Shown here piece after piece: positions 15,708 to 27,600 of a DNA stretch of 64,000 bases. The position numbers and the translations under genes were made by a program. The stretch's first letter is position 1. Each line of letters opens with the position of its first letter. The stretch comes from Steinernema hermaphroditum (lineage: Eukaryota > Nematoda > Chromadorea > Rhabditida > Steinernematidae). Under the pieces are notes generated by a model. That model saw nothing but the letters and a program-made list of their open reading frames with translations, had not been told where the DNA came from and made no database searches. The stretch covers positions 9,548,001-9,612,000 of the forward strand of contig CM059625.1 in NCBI GenBank assembly GCA_030435675.1. Direction: 5' to 3'.

Positions 15708-17924
15708 ATGTTGCAGAGCAGCGAAGATGAGCTCGCAAATGAAGATGAAATTCCCATGGAAATGGACCTTACTGCTGCTGGACCTCCTATATCCGACGAT
15801 GAGACCGAATTTGACAGTCGGCTTCAAGGCAAACAGGACAGAGTCGTCAAGGTAGAAAGCAATCGAAACAGTGACATTTTTATCCTTTGAGTGATTTCAG
15901 TTGGCTCGCCATATTTTGCCACATATCGGGCTGGTTGTACTACTGATTATTTATCTGATCGTTGGAGCGACCATATTTCACTACTTCGAATTATCTCACG
16001 AGATGAAGGTAACGGCTATAAGCCATCCAATTGTTCCATGTGACTAGCAGACCAGGGAACATGAGATTCGAACCATATTCGGTCTACGTGATACCTTCCA
16101 TGAAAATATTTGGAATTTAACTCGAGGAGGAGACAACATTATATCGCGCGAGTCCTTCAATAGCATCGGTCAAGAATACTTCGAGAAGTGAGGACATGCG
16201 CACATATTTTGCTCACCCTTTAGCTTAAGACTCGTGACGACGATGTTTACCGCCTACCGAAATCAATTTATTAATGAACGACATCTTTTGAATAAAACGG
16301 ACGGCGAAGAGCTGCTTTGGACGTATTCAAACAGCATTTTCTTTGCGACTACCGTAATCACAACAATTGGTATGCAGTCAGACCAACTGGATTGGCTTAT
16401 ATAAGACTTCAGGCTATGGTAACCTTGTCCCAGCAACCCAGCTTGGGAGATATGCCTGCATTGCCTTCGCATTATTTGGGATTCCGCTTTTACTCGTCAC
16501 TATTGCCGATATCGGAAAATTTTTGAGCGACTTCTTGAGTTTTCTCTACAGGAACTTTAGAGCTTTCAAAAGAAAAGTAAGTGACAAAATCAAGTATAAT
16601 ATTTTTTGCACAAATAGATGAACTAAAAACAACCAACAGCATAGCCTGATGGGAGTTTATGTCGTAGGATTCTGACAAAATCAACGCAGTACCATTGTTG
16701 CGTCCCTGGAAGAATTTGTGGGGATAACAGACAACATAGGCATCTTTTCTCAATGCATATCTGAGCTTATGTGTCATTCATTAATATTAAATAATTACCG
16801 AACTGATGATCGCGACAAGTTCTCTGGGATGAACTGAACAAATATTTGAATTAACCATATCTAGGTAAGAAAGCAATCTCGACGAATTTCGCACCATTAT
16901 CGCGAGCGATCAACGTCTCAATCTCAAAGGAGCGATTGTTCATCACCTCTGAAGGCTGGCAGTCTCAACTTGAATGAATTTGATTCCGAAACCGAATCTG
17001 ATGGCGAGGATGAGCTGCGAATTCCTGTCATAATGGTGCTCTTTGTCCTTATTGGGTACACAGCAGTTGGCGGCCTTCTCTTCCGAACGTGGGAAGGTTG
17101 GGCATATGCCGACGCCTTTTATTTCTGCTTCATCACAATGGCGACAATTGGTAGGTGCAAATGAGCTCTATTTACTTTTTCCGTTTTGAAGGGTTTGGAG
17201 ACATTGTACCAACAGGACAAATGTACATGTTTTTCACAATGGCTTACATCATCATCGGCCTATCCCTGTAAGTGCCGAACATTGTTTGTGGCCTTGCTTA
17301 GCAAGTAATTCCCAGGGCAACCATGTGCATTGACCTAGCTGGCACGGAGTATATTCGCAAGATCCACTACTTGGGCTCAAAGATGGAAGACGCGAAAGGG
17401 GCCGTGATGAGGTTTGTCCTGAACTGAAAACGATTTGTATCAACGCCTTTCTTTTTTAGTGGTCTGCAAGCCGGCGAGCACATATTAAAGCACACTGGAA
17501 TTGAGGTGATTCGCACTGCCGGCGGAAAGCTCGTAAAAGTGCGTGGGGCCGTGCTCGATTCGAAACAAGTGCGCGAATTGGGGAAAATCGAGTATATACT
17601 CGCTGACCTGGAGTACCATCAAAAGAACATGCTTTACGAACCGCTAAGTCAAGGAGTATTACGACTCGTGAAAAACAATAATATCAAAGTAAGGGTGAAC
17701 TACGTACTTCGTACAATACTCATTTTATTCAGATCATGCCAGATGACATCACAGAAAAGGATGGATACATTGTGCAGAACAAGAGCTACGAACATCAAGA
17801 GAAACGGCCTGGATATGCGTTGTTAAGAACAAGTCCCTATGTTATTCACAGGTTATTAGTACCAGCGAATGGACAGAACGCCGCGACTATAGTGCCGTTG
17901 ATGATGAAAGAATCGGATGTGTGA
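15708..17924 (+). CDS. Two-pore-domain potassium channel (TWK/K2P)
   Basis: Background K+ channel subunit; two pores per chain, functional as a dimer. In order: acidic cytosolic N terminus; M1 (IGLVVLLIIYLIVGATIFHY); a cap region with a glycosylation-type NLT; pore 1 (TTVITTI then GYGNLVP, an intron splitting the filter); M2 (FALFGIPLLLVTIADIGKFL); a cytosolic loop rich in Arg/Ser; M3 (IPVIMVLFVLIGYTAVGGLL); pore 2 (ITMATI then GFGDIVP); M4 (MAYIIIGLSLATMCIDLAG); and a C-terminal tail of about 150 residues. Both filters are intact, as expected of a working K+ pore. The ATG at 15708 is the first in frame, but a possible splice acceptor just beside it means an upstream exon cannot be excluded. 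An alternative last exon is listed separately. Confidence 0.93.
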
Positions 17925-18124
17925 CAAAAGGGTTTACAAGTAGTGTGCCTGAAATATTTCACTTCAAATAAGTTAATTTGTCTATATTTACACTTACATG
18001 TCGTTGTTTGGTGAATAATGAGAACATGGGAGAGTCTGTCTGTAGGCTGTCCAGACTTTCACTGAAATTAGGTGACCGACTGTGGCGATTTTGATTGTTA
18101 CTCATTGACGTATATCTACTACAG

Positions 18125-18341
18125 GAGAAAAGTCACTCTGCTACTGCAAGGTTCGTTTACCTATCACACTCCTGAATCTGCTCCACAATCCACGGATCAA
18201 TCCGGAAGCAGTCGACATGATTCGCCGATCGACATCGGCGCATTACGCACTTGCAGTTTGCGGCAACCCATAAGTAGGCAAGACGAGCGCTCACTTCGGA
18301 CATTTTCTCGCGAAGAAGCCGGCTCTATTCGTAATGAATAA
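18125..18341 (+). other. Candidate alternative last coding exon of the K2P channel
   Basis: The exon follows a CAG acceptor and stays open to a TAA at 18339-18341. It would join in phase to a donor at 17852 (after SPYVIHR), skipping the final 73 bp of the constitutive exon. It would replace the last residues with about 70 Ser/Arg-rich ones (SGSSRHDSPIDIGALRT, QPISRQDERSLRTFSREE). The composition fits a regulated cytosolic tail. Splicing is inferred only. Confidence 0.45.
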
Positions 18342-18577
18342 ATGGGTAAACAGGGGGATACAATACGAAGTCCAGAATGAGACCCTCAGCACGCGTTGTC
18401 AAAGGGTTGTCCAGGAGGAGGAGTGCCTTCGTGATGCCGTAGTCATGCATCCTAAATGATGTTCGTTGTTCATGTACGAAACGTTCAGAGAATCATCGAA
18501 GAAAGTCGTCTTTCGCCTTTTCTCCGTCCTACTCCATACCCAGCGTTGGTTGAGGACCCTGAAGTGTCGAGCCAGCG

Positions 18578-20887
18578 ATGGAAATTCAGTGTCCTTTCCA
18601 AATTGTGTGGGAGAAAACCGCTGCCACAAGCTTTTCTGAATTTATTTTCCAAAGAATCGCAAAGTATGGAAGCAACCTTGCTATGGTAACCGTAACTCAT
18701 TTTTCCTCTGCTATATGCCCAATTGCAGGTTGACACCGGAACAGGAAAGCAATGGCGTTATTCGGAGCTTCGCGTGTGGTCAGAGATGTGTGCTGAACGC
18801 CTACGGGAGATGAATGTGAATCCGAACTCAAGGGTAGCAGTAATAACGTCCACCACAGGACAAGCCCTGTTTGTTCACTTCGCCTGCTCTATTATTGGAG
18901 CGAATGCAGTGTGCATAAATGGATGGAACTCTATTGGTACGTTTTGTGTACCATTTTCGGAATCTTTTTCGTTTCAGATGAACTGTGGCAACAAGTCGAT
19001 CTCAGTGAATCCACTCACTGCGTCGTCGAGAATCAGTTCCTCTCTAAAGTAGAAGATGTACGGAGAAAGGCAATTATGAGGGGCGGTGCACGTATAAAAG
19101 TCATAAAGACCTTGGATGAGGTTCTCAGCGATGTTAGAATTACGGTAACACCTAGCGGGCGGAAGGAGACCCGAACGTAAGTTGAGTTTCCAGTAGGTTC
19201 CTATTGTACTAGTTCTTAGTACGTCATCGACTCCAGTCACTGACGAAGTAAACCACGTGTCTGTCGAAACCCCAGATGCGTCGACCGTGTCTTTACAAAA
19301 ACAGGACACGGAGAATTCAGAGGAGGAAACGAGCGAATCGACTGCAGATGAAGCAGCCAGTATACATAACTTTAGCGCGAATCACGAACAGTCGATGGCA
19401 AACCGCAGCCCATTTTTGGTGTTCTTCTCATCAGGGACTACCGGGCTGCCTAAAGCTATCGAGATAACGCACAAGTCCCTGATTGTTAATATGCAGCAGA
19501 TGAGCATCCCTTTGTTTCATCCGCCGACCCCAAAGGACCGGTTTCTCCTCGCCCTTTGCATCCATCACTGTTTCGGAACGTTCTCTGCTTATTATGCCTT
19601 AATGAACGGCGCAACATTGATCACGATACCGAAATATACACCAAAAGCGCTTATTGAAATGATTAGAGATTACAAAGTACGATGTTTTCCGAACAGAACA
19701 GGAAGTTACAGTATCTTTGCAGATAACTCATGTTCACCTTACACCTCCTATGCTTCAAACAATTGCTTACGATTCGTACGCTCTGGAAGACATCACAGCT
19801 ACTCTCCGTTCAATCGTTGTCAGTGGTGCTCCCTTGGATTCGAACATCGTCAAGGCCTGCCGAGAAAGAATCCAGATAGAGGACCTGCGTGAAGGTCCGT
19901 ACACGTTAACTACGTACATGTTAAGTAAATCAGCCAGTTCCAGCTTACGGTATGACGGAACTCGGTGGTATCTGTACACTCTCCTATTACGGCTGTGATC
20001 GCTTGAACACTGTTGGAGTTCCTCTTCCGGGAATGCTGATGAAGGCATGTGACGTAACGGAAGTTGACTTAAACATGCCGTGGTCTTAGGTCGTTAATTG
20101 GGAAACTAAAAAGCTTTGCGCCCCTCACCAGCCCGGACAGCTTCTTGTGAGCGGTCCTCAGGTTATGCCAAACTTCTACAAAAACCCGAAGGCAACAGCG
20201 GAGTTATTCGACTCTTCCGGATTCGTGAAAACAGGTACTCACTTTTTATGTCAAACACATTTGTTGTTTAGGTGACGCTGCTTACTATGATGAGAATGGA
20301 TTCATTTATATTATGGATAGAATCAAAGACATCATCAGGTACAAAGGCACATTGGTCTGTATTGATCCCCCTTCCGAATGGAAAATAGCCTTTCTAGGTT
20401 TGTCCGTCCGAGGTGGAATCAATTTTGCGGAGTCATCCAGGCATCGATGATTGCGCCGTAGTAGGTCGACAGGACCATGTCGCGGGAGAAGTGCCGGCGG
20501 CGTTTGTCGTCAAGAACACCGCCCATCCATTACTGGCCTCTGCTGAAGTGCGTCAGCATGTTTCCGGTAGCTAAATGCATTTGGGAAGGCTTATGAGACA
20601 CTGAGTCGTGTTTAGGTAAAATAGCTCAGTTCAAGGAACTGCGCGGCGGAGTGTACTTCATCTCGGAAATACCGCGGAACATTTGCGGAAAAATAATGCG
20701 ACGACAGCTGAAACAGTACTGGGACCGCGAAAGGACGACTACCAAACAGGACGCTCCAAATCCTCAGGTTACGGTAGTCAGCAAAGAAAAGCCACGTCGT
20801 TCAAGTACGGCAGACAGCTTGAAGCCTGCACGAAATAACTCGAAAGCAGCTCGAACGAAGAAGTCAGTTCAGGTGTCCCGCTCCTGA
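18578..20887 (+). CDS. 4-coumarate-CoA ligase-like acyl-CoA synthetase (AMP-binding, ANL family)
   Basis: ANL enzymes activate carboxylic acids to acyl-AMP and then acyl-CoA. The start at 18578 opens a frame (MEIQCPFQIVWEK, SFSEFIFQRIAKYGSNLAM) that joins in phase to VDTGTGKQWRYSEL, the usual N-terminal 4CL pattern. Motifs: P-loop FFSSGTTGLPKAIEITHKSL; YGMTELGG; TGDAAYYDENGFIYIMDRIKD; and PRNICGKIMRR with the C-terminal catalytic lysine. A Ser/Thr/Glu-rich insert of about 55 residues (NSEEETSESTADEAASIHN) sits just before the P-loop, which is unusual. The C terminus carries a basic extension ending VSRS, so no SKL-type peroxisomal signal. One intron (20045-20089) looks GC-AG. Convergent with TBCEL. 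Confidence 0.9.
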
Positions 20888-20995
20888 CCGACAATATCTA
20901 TAGCCATATACCCATACAAACGCAGTAACCTTTTTTTGCTTTTTGTGGCGTGACTCAAATAGAAGCTGCTTTTCAATATCACAAGTTGAAAGGTG

Positions 20996-21001
20996 TTTAT
21001 T
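20996..21001 (-). promoter_or_regulatory. Polyadenylation signal of the TBCEL gene
   Basis: AATAAA on the minus strand, 172 nt downstream of the TBCEL stop and about 110 bp from the end of the convergent ligase gene. Confidence 0.5.
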
Positions 21002-21172
21002 GCAAATCGTATTTACATAGAATGTACAAGCACAGAAGTAGTGACGGAAAGACAAGGATGATGTTCTAAGTTACTGAAGATAAGTATTTACATAACATCT
21101 GCTTTGAGAAAAGTTGTAAACGTGACAGGACACGATGGAAATAGAAGTTTCGGAACATACTGGGAAGATGAT

Positions 21173-22673
21173 TCATTTCACTGTTTTGGTTACAGATGAT
21201 CTGGTATTTCGGACGCTTATCTTTGACTAAAATTTTGCTGATTGTAGCTTAAACAGTAACAAACATACCTGAAATTCGAACCGATCTCCATCGCTGACGT
21301 GCAATGATTGAAGCGTTTTCTGTGGATGATTTAGAAGGATCGGCATATCCCCATTCAAAAAGTTTCTGGCTATGTAGAAAACTCGCATAGAATTTGACGA
21401 TATACCCGTGAGCTGTTCGGCCTTTGTCTTCAGCGACTGCATTGTAAGTGTCAGCTTCACTTGCAGTGACTTCTTGAGCCCCGTCTCCTCGCAAGTTAGT
21501 TCCACCAACGCATGTTTCTTTGGCGTAAGATCCACTTCCGCCAGTTGCTCTACATGTCCGTGAATTCCAACGAGAGTGTCGTAGATAGCAGGTTTGGTCT
21601 GTTGTAGCTGATAAAATCTTAGAAAAAAACGTTCGGACTCTTCACGTCTATCGTGCGAGAGTACAGATCCGTTTAAGGTCTTGAGCCGAGGCAATCGACC
21701 GACAACGAGATGATGTCGTTGTTCATCTGCCATTCCTTCAAAAAGCGGAATGTTTCGAATTCGAAGGTCTTCTAGAGCGGAAAAGACCGAAAGGGATTCG
21801 ACAGCTTCCCAATCTTGAAAGTTGCACCCATTTAGACACAGTGATCGCACGGAAGCGAAAAGTTCCGAATTCGTTCCGGATGAGCGAGCTGGAGAAACTT
21901 GCGTAAATCCGTTGTTGCCGATGATCAGTCGCACGCATTTTGGGAAGTACTGTAGGATGTTCATCGCATCTTCCCATTGGTCGAAGCGACAATTGCTAAC
22001 ATTCAGGACATTTACATTGCTCGATATGGATGCTTTCTCATGGGCGCTTCCAGCCGATCTAAGATCGTTGTCGGCGAGATGAAGTTCTTCGAGAGCGGGC
22101 ATACGCGACAGCAACTTTCGAAGGGAACCCATTGACGGACAGTTTCCATTCAGCACCAAAGCTGTCAGCTTAGAACATAAGGGAAAATTGCACTCCGCCT
22201 CTGCTGGTAGTGGGTTCCTGCTTATGTTGAACGTCTTCACCGAGGGCAGGTGCTCCAACAGGTCCGCAATAGTGTTCCAACTGCATATTCTGTTATAAGA
22301 AAGATCAACTTCGATCACTCGGCGAAGGTGTGTGGCAAGTTGATTCAGGTTTCCACTTGCGTTTATGCGCATTGAATTCAAGACCACCAGTTCGAGAGCT
22401 CTTGCACTTGCCATATCACACGGACTTGTACCAAACTATGGTGAAATTTGAAAAATGTTTGGTCACTAGTGGGCTTACCATGATCACTGTGTTCCCTCTG
22501 TCACAGTCGGCGTCACTCAAATACTTTTTCTCTATTTCTTCGAGGACTGTAATTTCCTCCTCATTGCTCTCGTTGTCCGAACTGGTTTCCGACGAACTTT
22601 CATTCAAACCCGTAATCACTGGATCGGAAGTCTGTCGGACATCCAGGGCCAAACACGCATTTGGCCCCTCCAT
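21173..22673 (-). CDS. TBCEL: Tubulin cofactor E-like protein (TBCEL/COEL-1): LRR + ubiquitin-like
   Basis: TBCEL promotes tubulin turnover and microtubule disassembly. It resembles TBCE but lacks the CAP-Gly domain. The protein opens with an acidic Ser/Glu-rich segment (SSSETSSDNESNEEEITVLE), then a short stretch containing FGTSPCDMASARALELVVLN. Leucine-rich repeats follow (VIEVDLSYNRICSW, VKTFNISRNPLP, LEELHLADNDL, LNVSNCRFDQW, LRIRNIPLF) with an LRR-cap segment PRLKTLNGS. A C-terminal ubiquitin-like domain (LVELTCEETGLKK, LTMQSLKTKAEQLTGISS) completes it. The main exon is unusually long for this window. A 3' intron removes an in-frame extension, and the last exon ends at the TGA at 21173-21175. 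The start is the ATG at 22673; a CAG just 5' of it suggests a non-coding first exon. Confidence 0.88.
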
Positions 22674-23591
22674 CTTCTGAAAAAGCAGCACGGTGACACT
22701 CTATACAACATGACGACTGAAGATATAGCCCACGAGTACAGACTGTGTTCGCTTATGGGACACGACCACGGCAATGTCACGCGATCAATGCCCACATGCA
22801 AAACAAACAGACGCCACGGTACCTGAAAAGCAATATTTGCTGGATAGCCGAAACCTTAGGGCCATAGCCCACAGATACGTACATACGGGCATCATAAAAA
22901 ATATATACATTACTATTTGTACAAAATCAGCTGACTGGGATGTCGGAAAGAGAGGGAATACCAAACACGTCTCTCGCCGCCGGCTGAGCGCTCACTCGCG
23001 GCTCACACAACGCGGGTTATTTCCACATGCACAATCCCCTCTGTATTCCTGCGCGTTTCCCTTTCACAATAAGCAGACCTTCGATGGTGATGTTGCTGTC
23101 TGCGAGCGAGGCTGCTTGACAATGCAAACGTTTGCAGCCGTCCAGCGAGCGGCGTTCGTCGTTCGCTCGCTGCTCGGCGGTTGTCGTCTGGGTGGCTTGA
23201 CGCCGAGAGGGAGGTGGTGCGCACTCAGACAGTGGTAAAGATAACTTGCGTTCCATTTCATATGCACTCTGCGCTCTCAGCGACAGTGACGCTCTCTCGA
23301 CCCCTAACAGCTGAGCACGAACAACGAATCATTTGCTGCTTGCGGCGCTAAGTATCTTTAATACATAACATTGCTTCAGATACCAAGTGCTCAGCTTGAT
23401 CTCTCAATGATCTCTCTCCGCCAATATGAAATGTGCATGAAGTGTCGATGAGGGTGTGTGCTACAGTTGTGTGTGGCGTTTTTTTCAAACAGCACTCCCA
23501 CAATCCGCGTACGTATAATGCCTCTAGTGTTAATGGTACGTTAATACAGAATATTAATAAAAATTTACACGAATTAGTCAAATTAAATAAA
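22674..23591. other. Intergenic: TBCEL upstream / TXNDC12 downstream
   Basis: About 0.9 kb between two minus-strand genes; likely TBCEL promoter plus the TXNDC12 3' UTR. No gene supported. Confidence 0.4.
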
Positions 23592-24617
23592 TCACAACTC
23601 GGTTTTCGCATTTTTCTTAGACTTCTCCTTTTTCTCTTTTTTCTCAGTTTCCTTCGTCTTAGGCTTCTTCTCCTTCTTTTCTTCTTCTTTCTTGCTCTTT
23701 TTTGTTTCCGAAGACTTCTTCGAACTCTTCTTCTCTTCAGTCTTCTTTTTGTCCTTCTTCTCTTCCTTCTTGGTCTCCTTCTTACCCTCATCTTTCGACT
23801 TCGCCGATTCCTTCTTAGTCTTCTTACCGTCTTCACTAGCCTCCTTCTTTTCTTTCTTCGTCTTCTGCTCCTTTTCTTTCTTTGCCTTAGCTTTAGCAGC
23901 ATGAGGGCAGCCACCAGACTTTTCCTCACTCTTTTCTTCCACCTTTTCTTCCTAAAAGAAACAAAAAGAGTTGCGAGCAGACTGAGATATAGACTCACCT
24001 TTTCTCCAATTTTCACGTCATTCTCTTCTGCGCTCTTTTCGTCTTCTTGTTTCTCTTCTGGAGCCTCCACTAATTCAAGCGCTTTCTTCATGCCTTTGAC
24101 GATATCGTTGATTTGAGGATAGTAGTACTGGTTATTAGGGTACGCTTTCTTGTTGTCCACAGGCAGGCGCTTGCCAAACTTGTCTGCAAGGATAACTGTG
24201 AACTATCCATCTACACAAACGTACCCAAAAAGAAAATTCTCGGAATGTAGCGGCCGTCGGGAGCGTATTCCTCATCTTCAGGTTCTTCGTCGTCTTCCGT
24301 ATTGGTCATGACAAATTTCTCGCTGAGTTTGAAGAGATCGCCACGGTTAGTAGATACCCGGAAAGTTGTCTTCAGAGCTTAACATTTGCAAATGCAATCA
24401 AAATACTAATCAGTGTGAATTACCTTTACACGCTCCGCACCACGTCTTGTGAACTAGGAGGAAAATAGGCTTATCGAGATCCATTGCAATGCTGACGGCA
24501 TTGTCCCACTTCACCCATTCGATGTCGTCTCCGAAACCGTGGGAATGAGGGTTCTTGTCCTTCTTTTCGGCAGCTACGGCCAGAAAGCTGACCAACAAAA
24601 GGAAGGTCCAACGCATC
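23592..24617 (-). CDS. TXNDC12/ERp18-like ER thioredoxin protein with Lys/Glu-rich tail and KTEL end
   Basis: ERp18 is a small ER thiol-disulphide oxidoreductase. The ATG at 24617 opens a signal peptide (MRWTFLLLVSFLAVAAEKKD). The thioredoxin domain has GFGDDIEWVKWDNAV, the active site WCGAC (identical to the ERp18 CGAC centre), NRGDLFKLSEKFVMTN and the typical YAPDGRYIPRIFFL. It ends with the family helix INDIVKGMKKALELVEAPEE. The family normally stops there with EDEL or KDEL. Here about 130 further residues, almost all Lys, Glu, Ser and Thr, follow and end KTEL, itself a KDEL-like retrieval signal. The tail contains CPHAA near its start. The reverse strand over the tail gives a long false open frame. 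The charged tail could bind calcium or other proteins; that is inference. Confidence 0.88.
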
Positions 24618-27600
24618 TGCAATCTGTTAAGTTTATAAGGGATATTGCGAGATTTGGAAAATCAACGTATATGAAGACACGCGGAGGACGAGGTGAAGAC
24701 GAATAGATGAATCAATGCAAGCGCTAAATGGAGCGCCAAATAGGGTCAAGGTAAACTGTTAAACAGGTCACAAAAACAGTATGGAATATGATAGAAACCG
24801 CAAAGGTGAAACTTGTTTTTGTATATGTTTGGCTTCAAGAAATAAAACTGATAGAGTAGTATCAAGGGCAGATGAGCTACGTGGCGCTTTCGGACAGGCA
24901 GGCAGACTACGTTGCGCAGCGATCGCACGGAAGGTCGTTGAGGTCGGGGCGGACAAACAAAAGAAGTGTTCACCCTGTGCGAATGGTGGTGCATACCAAA
25001 AACGAACTTATACGAAGAATGTGAATCACATTACACCCGCCGACAAAATTAAAACTCATGTAAAAGCAAAACGTTTGTAATGATCAGCCCGCATGCAGCA
25101 AACAGCAGACCCTTTGCTTTTATTCGTGATCACATAGTTGAACAGTGAAGTGAAAAAGAGCGTTTCCGAAAGGTGTGGGCGAGATATGCCGACTCTTCAA
25201 TCTGTTATATAGCCATTCTCATGACACCTGGAAAGCTCAGCAACTGTGATCCATTGATTTAGCTCAATGCAACGAGCAAATGTGATCTAAATGTACCGTC
25301 AGCCGGAAGTTTGCCGAATTGACCACGTGAAAATAAATAACTCGAAGAAAATTTGAAAGCAGTATTAGCTTTAGCGAGGTTTAAAAGTTAAATATCTGAG
25401 TTAGCGGTGTCAGGTATAATCATACCGCTTTTGTCCAAAGTGCACATACGTGTCCAACACTTTCATCTAATACTTAGAAAACTTAAACAGCAGTTTGAAA
25501 GGAAACGGTCGCGCATAGATTGTCAAGAAAACAAGGAGCAATGCAAGAATTGATAAAATCGTCCGACTTTCGTCAGATTCAGGTGAACAGATTAGGAGAT
25601 CGTGATAATACCCATCGCAGCGCACGGTTTCCATCATCTACATTAAACTCTTACTAAAGTTCTTATGATCCGTGCTTTAAAAATGCACAACATAACCTAC
25701 TGAAAATGCTGAACGGTCGCACTTATTGAAAATGCTATGCGCACAGCCGAAAAGAGGGATAACCGTAAATGTGACACATCACACTGGTTTACACGCATAT
25801 GGTCAAAGTAGGGAAATGTGGACGCGTTCTACAAAAATAAAAGGATTTTGCGGTGTGACAATGGCGTTTTCTCAACAGTGGAATATGTCAATATTGGTGT
25901 TTTCGTGAGAACAGTGAGTACTGAATGCTGAAAATGTTCTGTAAAGAAACGACGACTGGTTGTGAATAGACGTATCAGTTGTTTTAAGGATTGCTGCTTT
26001 TAATAAAACAAGATGCTCTCTGACGGTTCCGATACGGAATAGCCTTAAATGGAATGTATCGCTGTGATGCCATTAGAAGTCAACATACCACATGAAACCT
26101 ATCTGAAATCAACTAGGACCTTTTAAAATGCAAAATCAGCATATTGCTTATTAGTATCCTAGCTTACTAACGAATAAGCACACAGTGAATCTAACTACAA
26201 ATGCCAGGTTCTGTTTACAGAGGACATGAAAGATCTTGCGTACTTTTGTGTTTTTCACAAGTCAACCGTTATATACTTGAAACAACCTACGGAAGTACTG
26301 CTGTGCAAACATACCATCTACTTAGCAAGCATCAAAGATACCGACATCCATTGAAGTGTCCACCGATAGGTCAACATGCGCATCTTTGTTCCTTCATGTT
26401 CTAGCACTTCACCCTTTTGCCTTATGTATTGACTTCGTCTTTTCCGGTTGCAGTATACAAGAGCACTACTTGATTGTGTTGCCGTGCAGCGCTGCATCGA
26501 CTAAACGAACCTTTTAGCGCACCTGGGTTTCCGGTCACAACAATTATGCTCGTTCGGTCCTGAGCGCTGAACCGTGAACAAATGCCGTCCTTTGATTTGC
26601 TCACCGCAGTTAGATCATTTATTACGGTAGATGCAGTCGCCCGCTGTGTTAGATCGCATGATCCAGTAGCGAAGTATTTGGAATAACGCCATTAGATTTT
26701 CAGTTGTGCCGCTTTCAGCGCTGAATAGCTGCCGCTGTTGTGTATGCGTCAAACCTGACCTTGTCATTTATTAATAAGGTTGGTGCAGTTCCGAGCCTTC
26801 TCAACTTTACTTTACGCTACACCGGATGCTGGGCTGTTGCCAGTGTATATGTTTTCTGGCAACTTATGATGTATCACCTTTTTTATGTATTTTTTTTCGG
26901 ACCACTGGGTGTAAGACCGCTTTCTCTATTTCCAATGTAACCGCTTAGAGAACTAGTGACAGTTGTCGCTGGAGTGACCGGAATTCTTTTGGAACTGACA
27001 TGCTAAGTGGCACTAATCCAGAATCGGGCGTTAAAGAGCGCATCATTAATGGATCCTTGAACTTCTTCATTAACAGTACGTCTGCAGCAAGTGTGCCCGT
27101 TATTCATTAAGGAATTATGCAGATTTACACTACACACAATGTACTTCGAACGCTGAGGGGATTATACTATTTGCGCTCTTCGTTCTATTTGTCGTAAAGC
27201 CCAGTACCATCATCCGGTAAATAGGTTGTAAGCAATTGCTAGCATATGACGAGTATGATTGAGATGTTTGAGTATCTGACAGCTTCGGAGGTGGCGCAGG
27301 CCGAAGCTGACGACTTGGCAATCGTAGTTAGCTCCAACCTAACAGTTGTTCTCGGAGACACCAGTGGATCGTCGCCGCTGTACTAATTGCTTCGCCTTTC
27401 TTCATCGAGTCAATTATAATTAATTAACTTTGTGTTGAAATGTGTTAGTGTTGATTTATTGCACTCATCGCGGCAATTTTTCAAATGTGACTGCGTGTGA
27501 CCACTTTGCGGCTTTCGGCGCATACGGTGACCTACCTAGCAAAGCTTTTAATTAGCGCGAGGAGCCCGGAGACGTGTCGAACAGACGACGGCAGATGTGA

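Noticed and set aside
18456..18629. Earlier ATG (18456) as start of the acyl-CoA ligase
   Set aside because: Its frame does not join in phase to the next exon and runs into a stop after the donor. The frame starting at 18578 joins correctly and matches the ligase N terminus.
23433..24116. Long plus-strand open frame rich in Leu/Phe, resembling a multi-pass membrane protein
   Set aside because: It is the antisense of the Lys/Glu-rich tail of the TXNDC12 homologue; such codons read as Leu/Phe on the other strand.
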